Source: Elmis aenea
Lineage: Eukaryota; Arthropoda; Insecta; Coleoptera; Elmidae
Assembly (NCBI GenBank): GCA_947652605.1
Contig: OX393579.1
Location: forward strand, 46,568,970-46,632,969
Direction of reading: 5' to 3'
DNA length: 64,000 nucleotides
Positions 12,385 through 24,200 of this stretch are shown one piece after another. Under the pieces are notes generated by a model. It made no database searches. It was given only the letters and a program-made list of their open reading frames with translations, and was not told where the DNA came from. How positions within the stretch are numbered: position 1 is the first letter of the stretch; every line of letters starts with the position of its first letter. Both the position numbers and the translations under genes were made by a program.

Positions 12385-12610
12385 TGTGTTTGTTTCCGGG
12401 TTGGAACCGCGTCGAAAGTTTCTTCACAACGGACGTATTGTCCTCCTTTATCGGGGACATCATCAAGGGTTGCTATTTTAACCAACAACCCTGAAGCTGT
12501 CCCCGATAAAGGAGGACGAAACGTCGGTTATGAAGACACCTTCGACGCGGTTCCAACTCGAAAACAAACTATACACATTGGACATCGGCCGCGGAAATCT
12601 ACAACATAGA
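12385..12610 (+). repeat. Penelope-like/hammerhead-ribozyme-type palindromic repeat, copy 1
   Basis: Inverted arms of about 80 bp: GGGTTGGAACCGCGTCGAAAG on the left and CTTCGACGCGGTTCCAACTCG on the right, around the loop CTATTTTAACC. The + strand right arm holds CTGAAGC (12491-12497), GTCC/GGAC able to pair (12499-12502, 12514-12517) and GAAACGTC (12518-12525). This is nearly the hammerhead core CUGANGA - stem II - GAAA - GUC. The - strand arm supplies TTGATGA and AATACGTC. Penelope-like retroelements and retrozymes are known to carry such motifs in their terminal repeats. Both copies are imperfect, so activity is unlikely. Confidence 0.6.
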
Positions 12611-13233
12611 ATATTACTTTCATTTTTGGTTTTGAACGCCAATTTTCCGGCCTGTATTATGAAGCTTTGGCGTGTGGCTTAGTGCAATTTACTCAATTTA
12701 AAATCTGAATTAATGTATTACATTTTCTTCCGAGATATATTATATCTGTAGGCTGTATAAAGAGCAATTTTGCACCGAACGTGAGTAACGCGTCGGTGAT
12801 TAACATCGCTATTTTGCTGCTGCTATGGCTAAAGGGTGGTATTTTCTTTGTACGGAGGAATGTCGGATACCATAAGAAATCTGCGAGACAACATATTAAG
12901 TGTCCTTCGACGTAACTCCGAGAGAATGTTCGAATTAATTAGGTCAGTTCGACGACATATCACTATCGCTGTAACTCTGACGAGACCGAGATATTATCAT
13001 TTTTATAGTCACTGTTCTCATTAGCGAGTAATTTTTTTATGTATTCAGTAGCGTTACAGTGTTTGTTGGTTGTATTTTTACACATCCTCCAATTAAAATG
13101 ACATTGTTGAAAGTTTTGGTGAGATTTTGGTTGGTTTAAGAGACGCATAAGTTTATTATAAAAAACTGTGGTTATGCAATAACCTCAAAACGATGTAACA
13201 TGTGTTTCTTCACATAAATCGCAGCTGGTTATA
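12611..13233. other. non-coding stretch
   Basis: Short ORFs on both strands have no recognisable content. Confidence 0.4.
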
Positions 13234-14476
13234 CAGGGTGACCATTATCTACATGTGTTGTGTGGGTAATTTTGTTATTATAAGAGTTACATAGTGGGTT
13301 AAATTAGCAGAGTTGGGCAGAACTTCAAGACGAATTTAATGCCATTTTGACATTTGACCTAACACCTTCAACTTTTTTTAAATATTTTGAAAAAACTTAT
13401 AACAGGCGAGTTTTTCAACGGTTAATAATTCCATATGATTTTTTGTGCTTAATAAGATAGCGATGTTCAATTGTTTTTTACTCATACAAATATTGATATA
13501 TTACACCTAACGTTCTTATTTTAAATGGCAACAATAGTTGGCTTTGACATGAATCGAAAGCTTATTTTTTGCGCTTTTCAAAAATATATAATTTGCTTAT
13601 GGTTGCCATTTAAAATAAGAAAGTTAGGTGTAATATATCGGCATTGATATGAGTAAAAAACAATTAAACATCGCTATCTTATTAAGCACAAAAAATCATG
13701 CCAAAAATGTCTTTAAAGTTTTTTTCTATCTTTTCGTTTAAACGAGATATTTAACATTTTTGAAAATTGCCAAAAATCAGTTTTTGGCTATATTTCGAAA
13801 ATTAAAAAAGATATCAAAAATCTGTTTACGGCAATGAATTTGTCTCGAAAAAGTAAATCGAGACTACGTACTTAGTTTTTTTCTATCTCTGATAATAACC
13901 GAGATACCCTGTATGGGCATCGAAAATAGTCCACCCTGTACTTAATTAAACGCATACAAAATTTAAAAAATTAAGATATTTTTTATATTTCATAATAATT
14001 TATGATTTTTTAATTACCATTACTATTAAATCTAAATTACCTACATGTGTTGAAGGTGTAGCCCTCTCTTCATGGGCAAAACAAATTTGAGATCTGCACT
14101 TTGTAGATAATAATGTTTTCCCAGGCATTATACTTTTTATTTGATGAATAGTTAAAAAAAAGAGTCAAGTTTGGCTTATATTTCAAAAATCAATTGTGCC
14201 ATGACTTTTAAAATATGTTTTTTAAAATTCTTGGTAAAAATATCTACAGAATCATTTCACATCGTGATTTTAATGTAGGCGACTGGAATTTTTTACTTTT
14301 GAAAAAATCGTCTGTTTCAAGTTTTTCAAAATATTGAAAAAAGTTCAAGGTGTAGGTGAAATGTCAAAATGGCATTAAATTCATCTTGAAATTCTGCCCA
14401 ACTTTGCTAATTTAACCCACTATGTAACTCTTATAATAACAAAGTTAGCCATGCAACACATGTAATTGTCACCCTG
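13234..14476. mobile_element. large foldback element cluster with nested palindromes, TA target
   Basis: Outer ends CAGGGTGACCATTATCTACA and TGTAATTGTCACCCTG are flanked by TA. The arms pair for about 200 bp (GTTACATAGTGGGTTAAATTAG / CTAATTTAACCCACTATGTAAC). Inside, a second palindrome spans about 13430-13700 (GCTTAATAAGATAGCGATGTT / AACATCGCTATCTTATTAAGC). A right end like that of the 7452-8026 MITE (CGAGATACCCTGT...TCCACCCTGTA) ends near 13940. No transposase. Confidence 0.8.
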
Positions 14477-15374
14477 TATATTATTTTGGTTTTATGTAGC
14501 TTGTGAGAGAAAGTTTAATAAAGTCTTTGAAAAGAAAAACAATATGTAAGAATAAAGTTTAGAATACCTTAACTTTTAATAAAAATTGAAAAAAGAATAC
14601 AAACGCGGTCAATTATATTTGAAAAATAAAGAATGTTTGTCTCTCTCTAGTATCGGTGACTTAATAAATTATAATCGCCACACTCGGGAGCGTCTAAAGA
14701 CGTTGCTGGGTCAAGGGAAAAAATATACATGGGCCCCAAGTGAACAAATTTATTAAAAAAAAAAAACATTGTGAAGTTATGTGAATTCCGCCCCGGGAAA
14801 TTTAGCCCCATCGCCCCCCACTCTCAATACTATAAGAAATGCGGTACAAAATATAATTAGTTTAGCTTAAAAAAAGCGTACATTTAATTTAAAAAAACGC
14901 ACAGTTCTTTCATCAACTTCTAAAAATTACAAATACTATCAAAGTATGGTGGTTGGTCGACAAAACACAACGATATTCTTTTAGCGAAACTCTACAAAGT
15001 ACTAAGCAGTGGTTGATAATATTATGATTACAGCAATTTATAAACAAACCAACGATCTTTTGATTATAAGTTAAATTTTGATTTTACTGTTTAGTAGGAA
15101 AAGTACTAATGTTTGCACAATGAGACAAAAAAATCGGATTTAGTGTTTGATTATTATGATTAACTGTTTACTCATATTCACAAGACTATTGCAAAGTGAT
15201 TTATGTTCATTTCAACACAACAAATAAAAGTTTGGAGTTTTCCTTTCCTACTTTTTCATTGAAGATTGTTTCAAACAAAAACGATTTTTTGAATAATTGA
15301 CTTATTACTGTAACCAACATGTTTTATTAATAGGTTAATACAATGAAGTTTACTCAAAAATAACTTTTTTTTTT
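14477..15374. other. non-coding stretch
   Basis: Nothing recognised. Confidence 0.4.
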
Positions 15375-15495
15375 AAGAACATCTTGTAGGAATTTTAGAC
15401 CAGTTTTAAGACTTTCCTTAGTAGAATTCTCATTCATTAAACACTACTGGTGAAAAAACGAAAGTCTTAAAACTGGTGGGGCATTTCCACAATAG
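15375..15495. mobile_element. short hairpin MITE, copy 2
   Basis: Arms AGACCAGTTTTAAGACTTTC and GAAAGTCTTAAAACTGGTGG. The outer part ATCTTGTAGGAATTTTAGACC aligns with 12217-12332. Confidence 0.6.
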
Positions 15496-16667
15496 ATCCT
15501 TCATAGAAAAGATATTTAATAAATTCTATTATGTTAATAGTTAAATCACATAAATGATTCACGCATTTATAAAGCTTTTTATGTTCTTAAAATATTTTAA
15601 ACCAGTATTTAACAAACAGAACCATCTCGTACCTCTTTTGAGCGTTTCGTCTTACCGGCGTAACCCTCCCGGACAAAGATAGAACTAATTTGGGGTAGTT
15701 AATTATACCATTTTAGCTAGCTACATTTTCTTAAGTAAAATAAAAACTTTTGCCACGTACCCCCTGGGGTACGGGTACATGTACATGTACACTGTTTTAA
15801 TCAGTCTTAGCATTGTCGAAACTGAAATAAGCTATCTCAATCAGTCTGAGAAAGCTGTAATGAGTTTGATAAAATAAATATTTTTGTAAAGACGTCATGC
15901 TCATTAAAACCATTTTGTATCGAGAATTCTATGCAATAACAGGGGTGTAACAATTTAAATAATATTTTAAAAAAAGTTGCCACTCCTCAAGTAACTCCAC
16001 AAATCATGAATCTATAACAAATCTAAATTGTAGCGTAAAATATTCTGTTGTTCGCCCGTTATACAGCGCATTGAAATTTTTCAGGCAATGTTGACGATAA
16101 CAATAGCTAATAAAAATCAACGTGTTTACCGACATTGCTTTTATTATAGACAGCTCAATCCGGTTAAATTACAATACCACATTACACGACTTCATTGCGC
16201 AATTAAAATTTATTATTTAACATTACTCCAAGTTTTCACCGCCTTTTACAACATTTCGCGCGTTCGTTTTATTGCGCTTACAAAATATTTAATCATAATC
16301 TAGTCCGTTCTCACATTTCATTTCTCAACTATGAAGTGTTATGGTGAATGAAATTATCTTTAGCATGTGTTAAAATAAACACATAAGGCCGGCGTTTTAA
16401 CGTCAACTTCTACAAGATTGTTTAGACTTTCTTCAAGTTGAAGATCACGCGGTCGCCCCCTTTAAAAATATCACTTCAAAAAGCCGATCTAGGGGTATAA
16501 AATAGCTATTAAAACATTCTTTTATTATATCAGATGCCTTTCAAGGCGGTGGTAGTGGTGGTCATTAACTTTAACTGGTACGAAGACACATTGTTCGTTA
16601 CGGTCAGGGAGTTTATGATGAAAAAGGATGTTGATGTTAGAGCATTTAAACGAAACATTATATTAAA
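15496..16667. other. non-coding stretch with small GTACAT run
   Basis: CGTACCCC-CT-GGGGTACG hairpin at 15757-15774 followed by a short GTACAT repeat. No gene. Confidence 0.4.
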
Positions 16668-17390
16668 ACTAGGTATGCAAAATGTAAAACAGATTCACAG
16701 ACGTTGAAAATATGTTCAAAGTGCTTAAATTTTCCCATTTTTAAAATAGATTTAACGCAAAGGGTCCTTATTCAATAATTTTCGTCACATTTAGCCTATT
16801 AAAACCTTATTTTTTCTGCATCCGCCCAGAAAATCAGTTGTTTCCGATCAATTTTTAGACTGAAAAATACATCTTTGTTGTCCTAGGCCAGAAAGTAGCT
16901 GGTTGCCATGGTAAAAACAACTCATTACCGGCCTAGGCTGGAAAGTAGCTGGTGATGAGTTGTTTTGTTGATTTGCGCTGTCAAACAAGCGTCATTATAC
17001 CACCAAGCGAGTTTTCACCTGTAGTTTGTTAAGTTATTGTTTAATTATGGATGGTGACTATGGTGATTTTGGTGTCAGTGGCGGACGCAGAAAAAATATT
17101 GTACGTAACATACCTGTCTTCACTGGACTCGTATGCGTTCAGGACTCGCCTACGGCTCGTCCCAAAACTATCTACTCGTCCAGGAAAAGACCACTTTTCG
17201 GTCTTGTTACGTAAATAAATGTTAAAAAAAGGTATGCAAACCTGGAATGTAAAACTGAGATTCACAGACATTGAAAATATGTTTCAGAAGCTTGAATTTT
17301 CCCATTTTCAAAAGAGATTTAACGCAATGGGTCATTATTCTATAATTTTCGCCACATTTAGCCTATTAAAACGTCATTTTTCTGGAGTTT
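16668..17390 (+). repeat. ORF-bearing repeat copy B flanked by ~150-bp direct repeats
   Basis: The core 16812-17215 is homologous to 11108-11460. It is bracketed by two similar direct repeats, 16668-16815 and about 17225-17375. Both contain CATTTAGCCTATTAAAAC and a GATTCACAGACRTTGAAAATATG block. Copy B also has an internal duplication of CCTAGGC..GAAAGTAGCTGG (16885-16950). The arrangement resembles an LTR-like or tandem-unit structure, but there is no long ORF or primer-binding site that I can identify. The short ORF at 17047-17214 starts MDGDYGDFGV. Confidence 0.65.
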
Positions 17391-17484
17391 ACTGCAATTT
17401 TTAAGATATATCCAACAGTCTGACTGAGTTTTAACTTCGAAACATTAAATTTGTGCACTGTATTTTGATCCAAAAATACTTTAA

Positions 17485-17590
17485 CCTCTTCAGGGATACT
17501 GGCAAATATGTGTACGTTTAGTTTTTTTATTACGTTTAAAAAAATTAAAAGTACTTTTTTGCGGCTTTTATTAATTCGTCCCTGAAGAGG
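17485..17590. mobile_element. tiny TTAA-flanked MITE (106 bp)
   Basis: TIRs CCTCTTCAGGGA / TCCCTGAAGAGG, 12 bp perfect, directly flanked by TTAA at both ends (17481-17484, 17591-17594). This is the piggyBac-type target site. Confidence 0.75.
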
Positions 17591-17594
17591 TTAA

Positions 17595-19879
17595 ATAAAA
17601 TTATAAAGACAACATATTTTAGACAGAAAATAATCAGTAGCTATTAAGATATATTCTAATGGAATTCACGCAGGTGTCTGAATTTTCCTATAAGTTTAAA
17701 TGCGTTATACGTTCTTATTCTGTATGAATAAATCGAATTATTAATATCTAATTAGCATATTAGTATTTGCCGTTTAAATTTCCTTGTACACAAATATTTT
17801 TATTAGTAGTCTCCCTTATCTTTCTTGGCACAAGTTGACATAACAATTCTATGCGATGTCGCAGTTTGATTAGGGGATTTTCCATTGCACCTTAATAATA
17901 GTGTTAAAATAAACTGAATTATTAGAATTACTATTTTTGTTTGGCGTACCAATGATAACCTATTCTGGTTGGTTACAGTCCACAAGCAATGTACGCGTAG
18001 AGCCTTTATTTGTTGCAAATAGTTTGTTTTTTTTGTTGAGAAAACGCACATGTAACATTTAGTACTTTTTTCCTTCAAATTAGACAACGATAACAATGTT
18101 TAAAACATATATAATTACTGCGTTGCTACTTGCAAAAACTGCCGTTATTAATATAGTTATGACAATATTCAATGAAGTAAAAAAAGGTGTAACTGTAAAA
18201 AATTATTACAGTTTTCTCATAGAATTCAAGAAACAAAAAACGCATAACGTTCGAAGTTGTATGCAAACAATATTGAGCATTGCAATGGAATCGCTACTTA
18301 CAAAAACACAATTGGTAATCTGTTTGTTGTTGGTTCATTTACGTTTTTGTGAAGCAAAAAGTCAATAATAGTAACACCAAATCGTTAGTTTGTTTATACG
18401 CTACCTGGCTGGTAATTTACCGGTAAATTAACTTCACGTTTTTGCGTTATACTGATTGCTTTATCGCTTCTAAGTGATTTTAATGTTGAACTTATCATTT
18501 TACATAGTTTATACACATAAGTAGTGTAGATATTTCACTTAAAACTGTTAAAAAATGACTAAACTACATGAAGTGGAAATGTTTGAATAAATTCACCCTT
18601 TTTAGGGCACAATTTAAATTTTAACTTACAATTGATATTAACCAAATTCTATAACCAAATTATTTTTATATAATAAAAATTATAAGTAAACAAAAATAAA
18701 TTTAGTTTCATAATTTATTCTTTCTAACCCGAGTAAAATACTTTTTTGTTACAGCTCTATCAATATATTTTGCATTAACAACTAATAAAAAGTCAGTTTG
18801 TATAAAGTAATTCAAGTGAAATAATTTTATGAATAGTTTTAAATAAAATAGCAGTAAAATTAGACGAAAAATTACGAATAGTCTGAAAAACTGATGGGGT
18901 GTAAGAAACACCCCGCGCGAGTCATCACGTTAGTAAAACTAGCGCGAGTCACGGCGGGTTAATAACGTGCCAAATAACCCTAAGGTACCATTATATGTTT
19001 GTGTAAGTATTAAATACAATTTTACAGAGTGGCAATAAACGCCTAGTCGTCCCAGAGATAAGTGGTCGAATTATTGACCACTGACCTATAAAGGATTAAA
19101 TATAAATGAAATTTAGTTGAGAAATAATTTCTCGTATTTGCAAGAACAATTCAATAAATGATTTATTAAATAAAGTTGTATACATATTTCTACATGAAGT
19201 GTATTTTCTTTGAAAACTTTTAAATACCTGCAATAAATTTTGTACAATATGCACTCCCATCACTTTTAAATAATTTTGGATTTTTAATTAATGAATTATG
19301 CTTTGTAGTCACATGCGTATAAAGCAATTGGTTAACATATTTTAACAGGTGTTTTAAAATTATCATTGTTTTAATGTATGTTTATAATAATAGTTGTTCT
19401 TTGGCCTAGCAAACGATAAACATTACAACGTATTAATTTACAAAATCACCATAACCCGAAACAATGCTCATATATATTTGTATTTACAATACTGATTCAC
19501 CGGGCTGTTTGTATAACAAGGAGTTTGTTTTACAACATTTCGGGAATTTTACTTGAAACTACACAATTGTGTTTATAAAATGGTGCATGTTTGTTCAACT
19601 AAGACTTAAGTGTATTAATAGTGATATCACAATTTCAAAATAGCACCTTATCAAATGTCACTGTCGTTCTCGCAGTTGTGATGCATTTTTTCTACTGAAC
19701 GTTTGGAATAATATAAAAACTTAAAACTCTCCTGCAGTGAATATAAGGTTAGTTTAAAAAAACAAAAGATGCATTTAAAAAAGAATATTTTAAACTGCAA
19801 GTATTTTCTTAATGTTTGTTTGTTGTTTCGTAGAAGTTAGAATATGTTAGCATATACGTTTGTAAGTTTAATTAATATA
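17595..19879. other. non-coding stretch with two short unassigned ORFs
   Basis: A 90-codon + strand ORF (18096-18368) and a 97-codon - strand ORF (17803-18096) abut head to head. Neither has a recognisable domain, and both look like chance A/T-rich ORFs. A GC-rich patch with two GCGCGAGTCA words lies at 18912-18955. Confidence 0.4.
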
Positions 19880-20637
19880 CAGTGTGTCCTAAAGGTATGG
19901 AATATGCTATATAAGTAAATATTCACTTTAGGGAAAAATATTTTGAATAAAAGTTGTTTGGTACCTACTTAGTTTTCCACCACAAAACAAAATTTAAATA
20001 TATTTTTTTCGAATAACAAAAGCGCAATGAAAAACAATTGAATTTTTTTTAATGACAAGACCCCTATATTATAGGTACTCATTTGATAGAGTTTTTTTTC
20101 TCTTTTCAATGATGGTGTCGCCTTAAAAATTAAGTTTATGCCAAGAGGCCGGAGAATATCGAAAATTTAAAAGATCTTATTAGAGAAATTACACCTGAAA
20201 TGGTTGGGAATGTTATAAACGGGTTTAAAAACCGACTTTATCATTGCCAAGCTGTAAATGGTTCACAGTTTGAACACTTATTGTAGATTTCGTCAAAAAA
20301 TTTTAGTTCTTATGATGTTTTTGTTAGAAATAAATATTAATCGATTAAAATAATTTTTGCGTTTTTCTCAAAAAGTTGCTTAAGTAAGGGTACTGAAGTT
20401 TTGCATCATTGAAAAGAGAAAAAAAATCTCTATCAAATGAGTATAATATAGGGGTACCTTGTCATTTAAAAAAATAATCAATTGTTTTTCATGGCGCTTT
20501 TGTTATTCGAAAAAATAGAATTTAAATTTTGTCATGATGGAAAACTAAGTACCAAACAACTTTTATTCAAAACATTTTTCCCTAAAGTGGATATTTACTG
20601 AGATATATAGCATATTCCATTCCTTTTGGACACACTG
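19880..20637. mobile_element. foldback MITE carrying a transposase C-terminal fragment
   Basis: TIRs CAGTGTGTCCTAAAGGTATG and the complement of CATTCCTTTTGGACACACTG, flanked by TA (19878-19879, 20638-20639). The arms pair for about 230 bp each side. They include GAGTTTTTTTTCTCTTTTCAATGAT against its partner near 20405-20430. The single-stranded middle holds the fragment at 20143-20286. Confidence 0.85.
20143..20286 (+). pseudogene. mariner-like transposase C-terminus inside foldback MITE
   Basis: An open frame KRPENIENLKDLIREITPEM..., then FKNRLYHCQAVNGSQFEHLL and a TAG stop at 20284-20286. This is the end of a mariner-like transposase of the type seen at 6920-8065 (ELK..IR.EI..I, R..CI..NG..L). 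It has no start codon or catalytic residues. Presumably the remaining centre of a once larger autonomous element. Confidence 0.75.
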
Positions 20638-21819
20638 TATACGCGAAATAATGCTTAAAAAATATCACAAGCAATGCAAGAACAAAGTTTTTAAAAACCA
20701 CTGCGTTTAAATCCATAAATAGTAAAAAAAAGATGAGTTTCTTGCGGTTTCTGATCATAAACTTGGTTAACAATGAATGATTTCAAACAAATTTGTACAA
20801 AAACTGAATACACAAAGGTAATAAAAATCGACAAGAACGCCTGTTCTTTTTTTCCAGAATCACTCAATCGATTTATAAATTTCCTCGCCATATTTTTTTT
20901 TTCAAATTGTAGTAAAAAGGCAACACTATAAATATGTTATTTTTAATTTGATATGTGATGCTAACGATTAAATAAAAAGTTAAATAACTTACATTTTTCA
21001 ATACCAGTTATTATAAATTTGTTTTTGTGGGCATTGTACAGACGGTAACCAATAAATAAGCTAACATCTATTAGACTTTGAGTGGGGATTTTTTAAATTA
21101 TTGTTTATTTGCTTAAGTAGATATGCTCCAGATTCCCTAGCAACGCTAAAAATTTAACTTTTTCGTTTTTAATAGTTTTTAGACAATAAAATAATCTTCT
21201 ACATCACTTAAGAATTTTTCATATGCATTCTTATGTTAATTGTTTATTTTTAAGGGTTGCACAGGGTCACCAGTTAAAAAAATTAAGATACTTTCAGTTA
21301 CATCAGCGCTTCTTAAACTTTTTTTGGCTCTGGATCCTTTTCACTTTTAAAAACGAATGAGAACTCTAAAGAGTTTTAATATATGTGTGACTTATGTAAC
21401 GTATTAATAATAAAAAAGCAGTTTTTACTTCGGGAATCTCCTGAAATAGTATCGGGAACCCCCAGTAGTCTCCAGCCACATTTTGAAAAACTGAATTACA
21501 CAATAAAATTCAAAATATTTATAACAATGAACAATAACTAATTGAATTGTAGTTTATAACTAAAACAATTTCTTTGAGTTTGAATTGTCAATAAGATTTA
21601 AAACTTTTCAAGTAATAAAATCTTTCACTTAACTTAAAGACGTAAAAAGTTTTTTAAAACAGTCTATCAACATTGATATTTGTTCATAAAGAATACTTCA
21701 AAGTGGAAAAGTTACATTGGCTCAGAATTTTCTACTTTGAATTTGTATTAGCAGACAAAGTTAGGTGAAGGAATTTTAAATTAAAAATCTTAAAAATCGC
21801 ATCTTGACGAGAGCTTTAA
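20638..21819. other. non-coding stretch
   Basis: Nothing recognised. Confidence 0.4.
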
Positions 21820-22165
21820 GGCCTCTACTCATTATCCAACTTGTCCGGGTCGACTGTCGGGAACTCCGTGTCGGGTGTTGTCTACACACCTCCCGACCAG
21901 TCCAACCAACACAGCATAAACGTCATAACTTTTTTTTATTATTTTGGCTCTGATGCAATTTTGTGGATAACAAATTGATAAATAGCGTTAAATTTTCTTT
22001 AATAGTCCTTATCTAGAGAAATGTGGTGGGGCGGTTGGCTTGTTGGATGGCCTGGCCACCCGACCGTTCCAACTGTCGTGTTGGTCGGGTGACAGACTAC
22101 ACATTAAACAATTTTTCGGAATGGTCGGTCGGTTGTCCCGACAAATTGGTTGGTGAGTAGAGGCC
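21820..22165. mobile_element. piggyBac-type MITE with TTAA target
   Basis: TIRs GGCCTCTACTCATTATCCAA and the complement of TTGGTTGGTGAGTAGAGGCC, flanked by TTAA (21816-21819, 22166-22169). The interior is GC-richer than the surroundings (GTCGGGTGTTGTCTACAC and inverted counterpart). Confidence 0.85.
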
Positions 22166-23434
22166 TTAAAGGTTAATTTAAAAATCCTTTTTTTTTGTAT
22201 AATCATTTATTTTTATTCGACCACGATCTTGTAATTATGTCGATAATTCTTTGTTTCTTTTTTCAGTAAAACGAAAAGCATATTGCACATATAACGTTCC
22301 GTTTATATCCGGATAGAAAAACGACAAATTAATTAATGTTTCATACGCACATTACAATAAACAATTTGCAATGACTTATTAGCCTTTAATCTAATTGAAC
22401 GGTTGAAAACAGGTTATTAAATGAAAACGTTTACCACGGAGACACGTTGTTCATAAATTAAATAAACTAACAACGGTAATAAATATCAAACGAATACTAC
22501 CAAGCCATAATAATGATCGCGAATACCTTTATATTACATAAAATGCTTTTAAGTCTGACCAATTTCCTGTTTGGAACGCAGCAAAAAGTCGGATTAAAAA
22601 AAAAACACATTTGCATTTTTAGTGTATTAGGACCCATCGTCCTGTGTATGGATAACTGCATTGCGTATTCTAAACATTTTGATGCAAATTAATTTTGACG
22701 GCGGACGTTGGCGAAGCAAGACTCGGTTTGGAATTCAAAAACTTTAATCTGGCTAGTTGATGGTTAAAACGGGCGTTTAATAACTTCTATGATTCACCGA
22801 AAACAATTGATTTCGACCGTATCGTCACAGTCTAATCGGACAAAAAACAACTGGGATACATTTTACGGCGAATTTTTGCATAATTAAATACCTTGGCCAC
22901 ATTTATCTTGGTCAAATTTAGGGTTAAAATTCGTTCAAGAAATGCAAAATGGCTCCTCAAATTATTCTTTTGTTAAAATTATTTTTACACGAAAAACTTT
23001 CACCTAAATTTGCGCTGTTTTTCTAATTTTCCACTACAAGTATGTTTTGTTTAGCTTGTCCTATATACCGCAAACTAGAAGTATTATAATTTTGTAAACT
23101 CCTTCATATTTATAAGCAATTTTGTGTTGAAATAAAACAAGGCGCAGATTTTAACAGTTTTCAGTTTTAAATTGCAAAAAAAAACTTCATTTCATGACAG
23201 TCTTAATGGCACTGATTAAAAAAATACACAAATTTGAATTTTATTGTAGCCGTAACATTAAATTATTGATCGGTAAAAAGTCAATAAAAATGGTTATATG
23301 CTGTGGAGTTTGTACAAGATTCTTCCGGTGTTTTTCAAACTTCTGTACATATTTAACAGTTAAATCAAACTAAAAATCCTTTAAAATATTGAAATTGTTT
23401 GAACTAATGCAGTATTCTAATGTGCAGGGTTAGT
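22166..23434. other. non-coding stretch
   Basis: Nothing recognised. Confidence 0.4.
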
Positions 23435-24200
23435 TTACGGGTTGGAACCGCGTTAAAGGCTTTTTTTTTATAACAGACGTTTCTTCCGCCTTTATAAGCA
23501 GAATTATATTTTGCATTATAAAATGAAAAAAAAAAATGGGCATTGTATTGAAATAAACGAGTTTTACTGGTCTGAAGTTGTAATAAAAATAATAATAATA
23601 AAAAGGAAATTAAATTTTGGACACCCTGTAATGTAAGTAATGCATCGATTGGAAAAATTCCAGCATTAACTCCAAGGTTTCCTCTATGCATAGTCCAAAT
23701 TTAAGGGGTTTTTCTTTAAAAATGGCGCCGGTAGATAATATTAAGAATCACAATGAAAATCAAAAAATTTTCAAAAAAGTCCAAATATCTAAAAACGACT
23801 GCACTTAGGTATATGGAATGCTATTATAAGTCCCTCTAACATAATGTGTTAAATCCAAAAATGCAATAAAAAATAGACCATTGTATTTGAAATAAGAAAG
23901 TAGACGTCAACTTCCGGTATATCCGGAAGTGTCGCCCTCTTAAAAATATTTTCATTAAACAGATCAGATGCCATTATGGTCATAACCAAAATTTCAGATC
24001 AATACCCTTTTTCATTCTTCATATCTTTTTAAGTCCCGGTCTCCAATCAATCACCCTGTATAACAGAAAATTCGCCAGTTGTATAACCATTAAACGAACA
24101 ACTCTGAAGATTAACTCAATAGAGGAAGACGAAACGTCGGTTATCGAGAAGAAACGTTTAATGTGGTACCGACTCTAAAAATTGGACATTGGTCTCGAAA
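23435..24200 (+). repeat. Penelope-like/hammerhead-type repeat, copy 2, split by another repeat
   Basis: The left arm CGGGTTGGAACCGCGTTAAAG with GACGTTTC (23435-23500) and the right part (24091-24200) match the two halves of 12385-12610. Between them lies about 590 bp of other repeat. On the + strand CTGAAGA (24104-24110), 20 nt, then GAAACGTC (24131-24138) satisfies the CUGANGA and GAAA...GUC hammerhead elements. Stem II (CTC/GAG) is weak. Ends align: ATTGGACATTGGTCTCGAAAG...CCTACAACGTAG. Confidence 0.55.
23625..24060 (+). repeat. interspersed repeat ending CACCCTGTATAAC, partial copy of the 5672/56148 family
   Basis: Contains ATAGACCATTGTATTTGAAATA-type sequence and ends ATCACCCTGTA, resembling the last 200-300 bp of 5672-6416 and 56148-56893. 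It sits within the split Penelope-type repeat. Confidence 0.5.

Noticed and set aside
17803..18096. 97-codon - strand ORF
   Set aside because: No domain similarity; low-complexity A/T-rich reading frame.
18096..18368. 90-codon + strand ORF beginning MFKTYIITALLL (signal-peptide-like)
   Set aside because: No recognisable domain, A/T-biased composition, and no splice or promoter context; likely chance.
23404..23691. 95-codon - strand ORF
   Set aside because: Spans the Penelope-type repeat and adjacent repeat; no protein family recognised.
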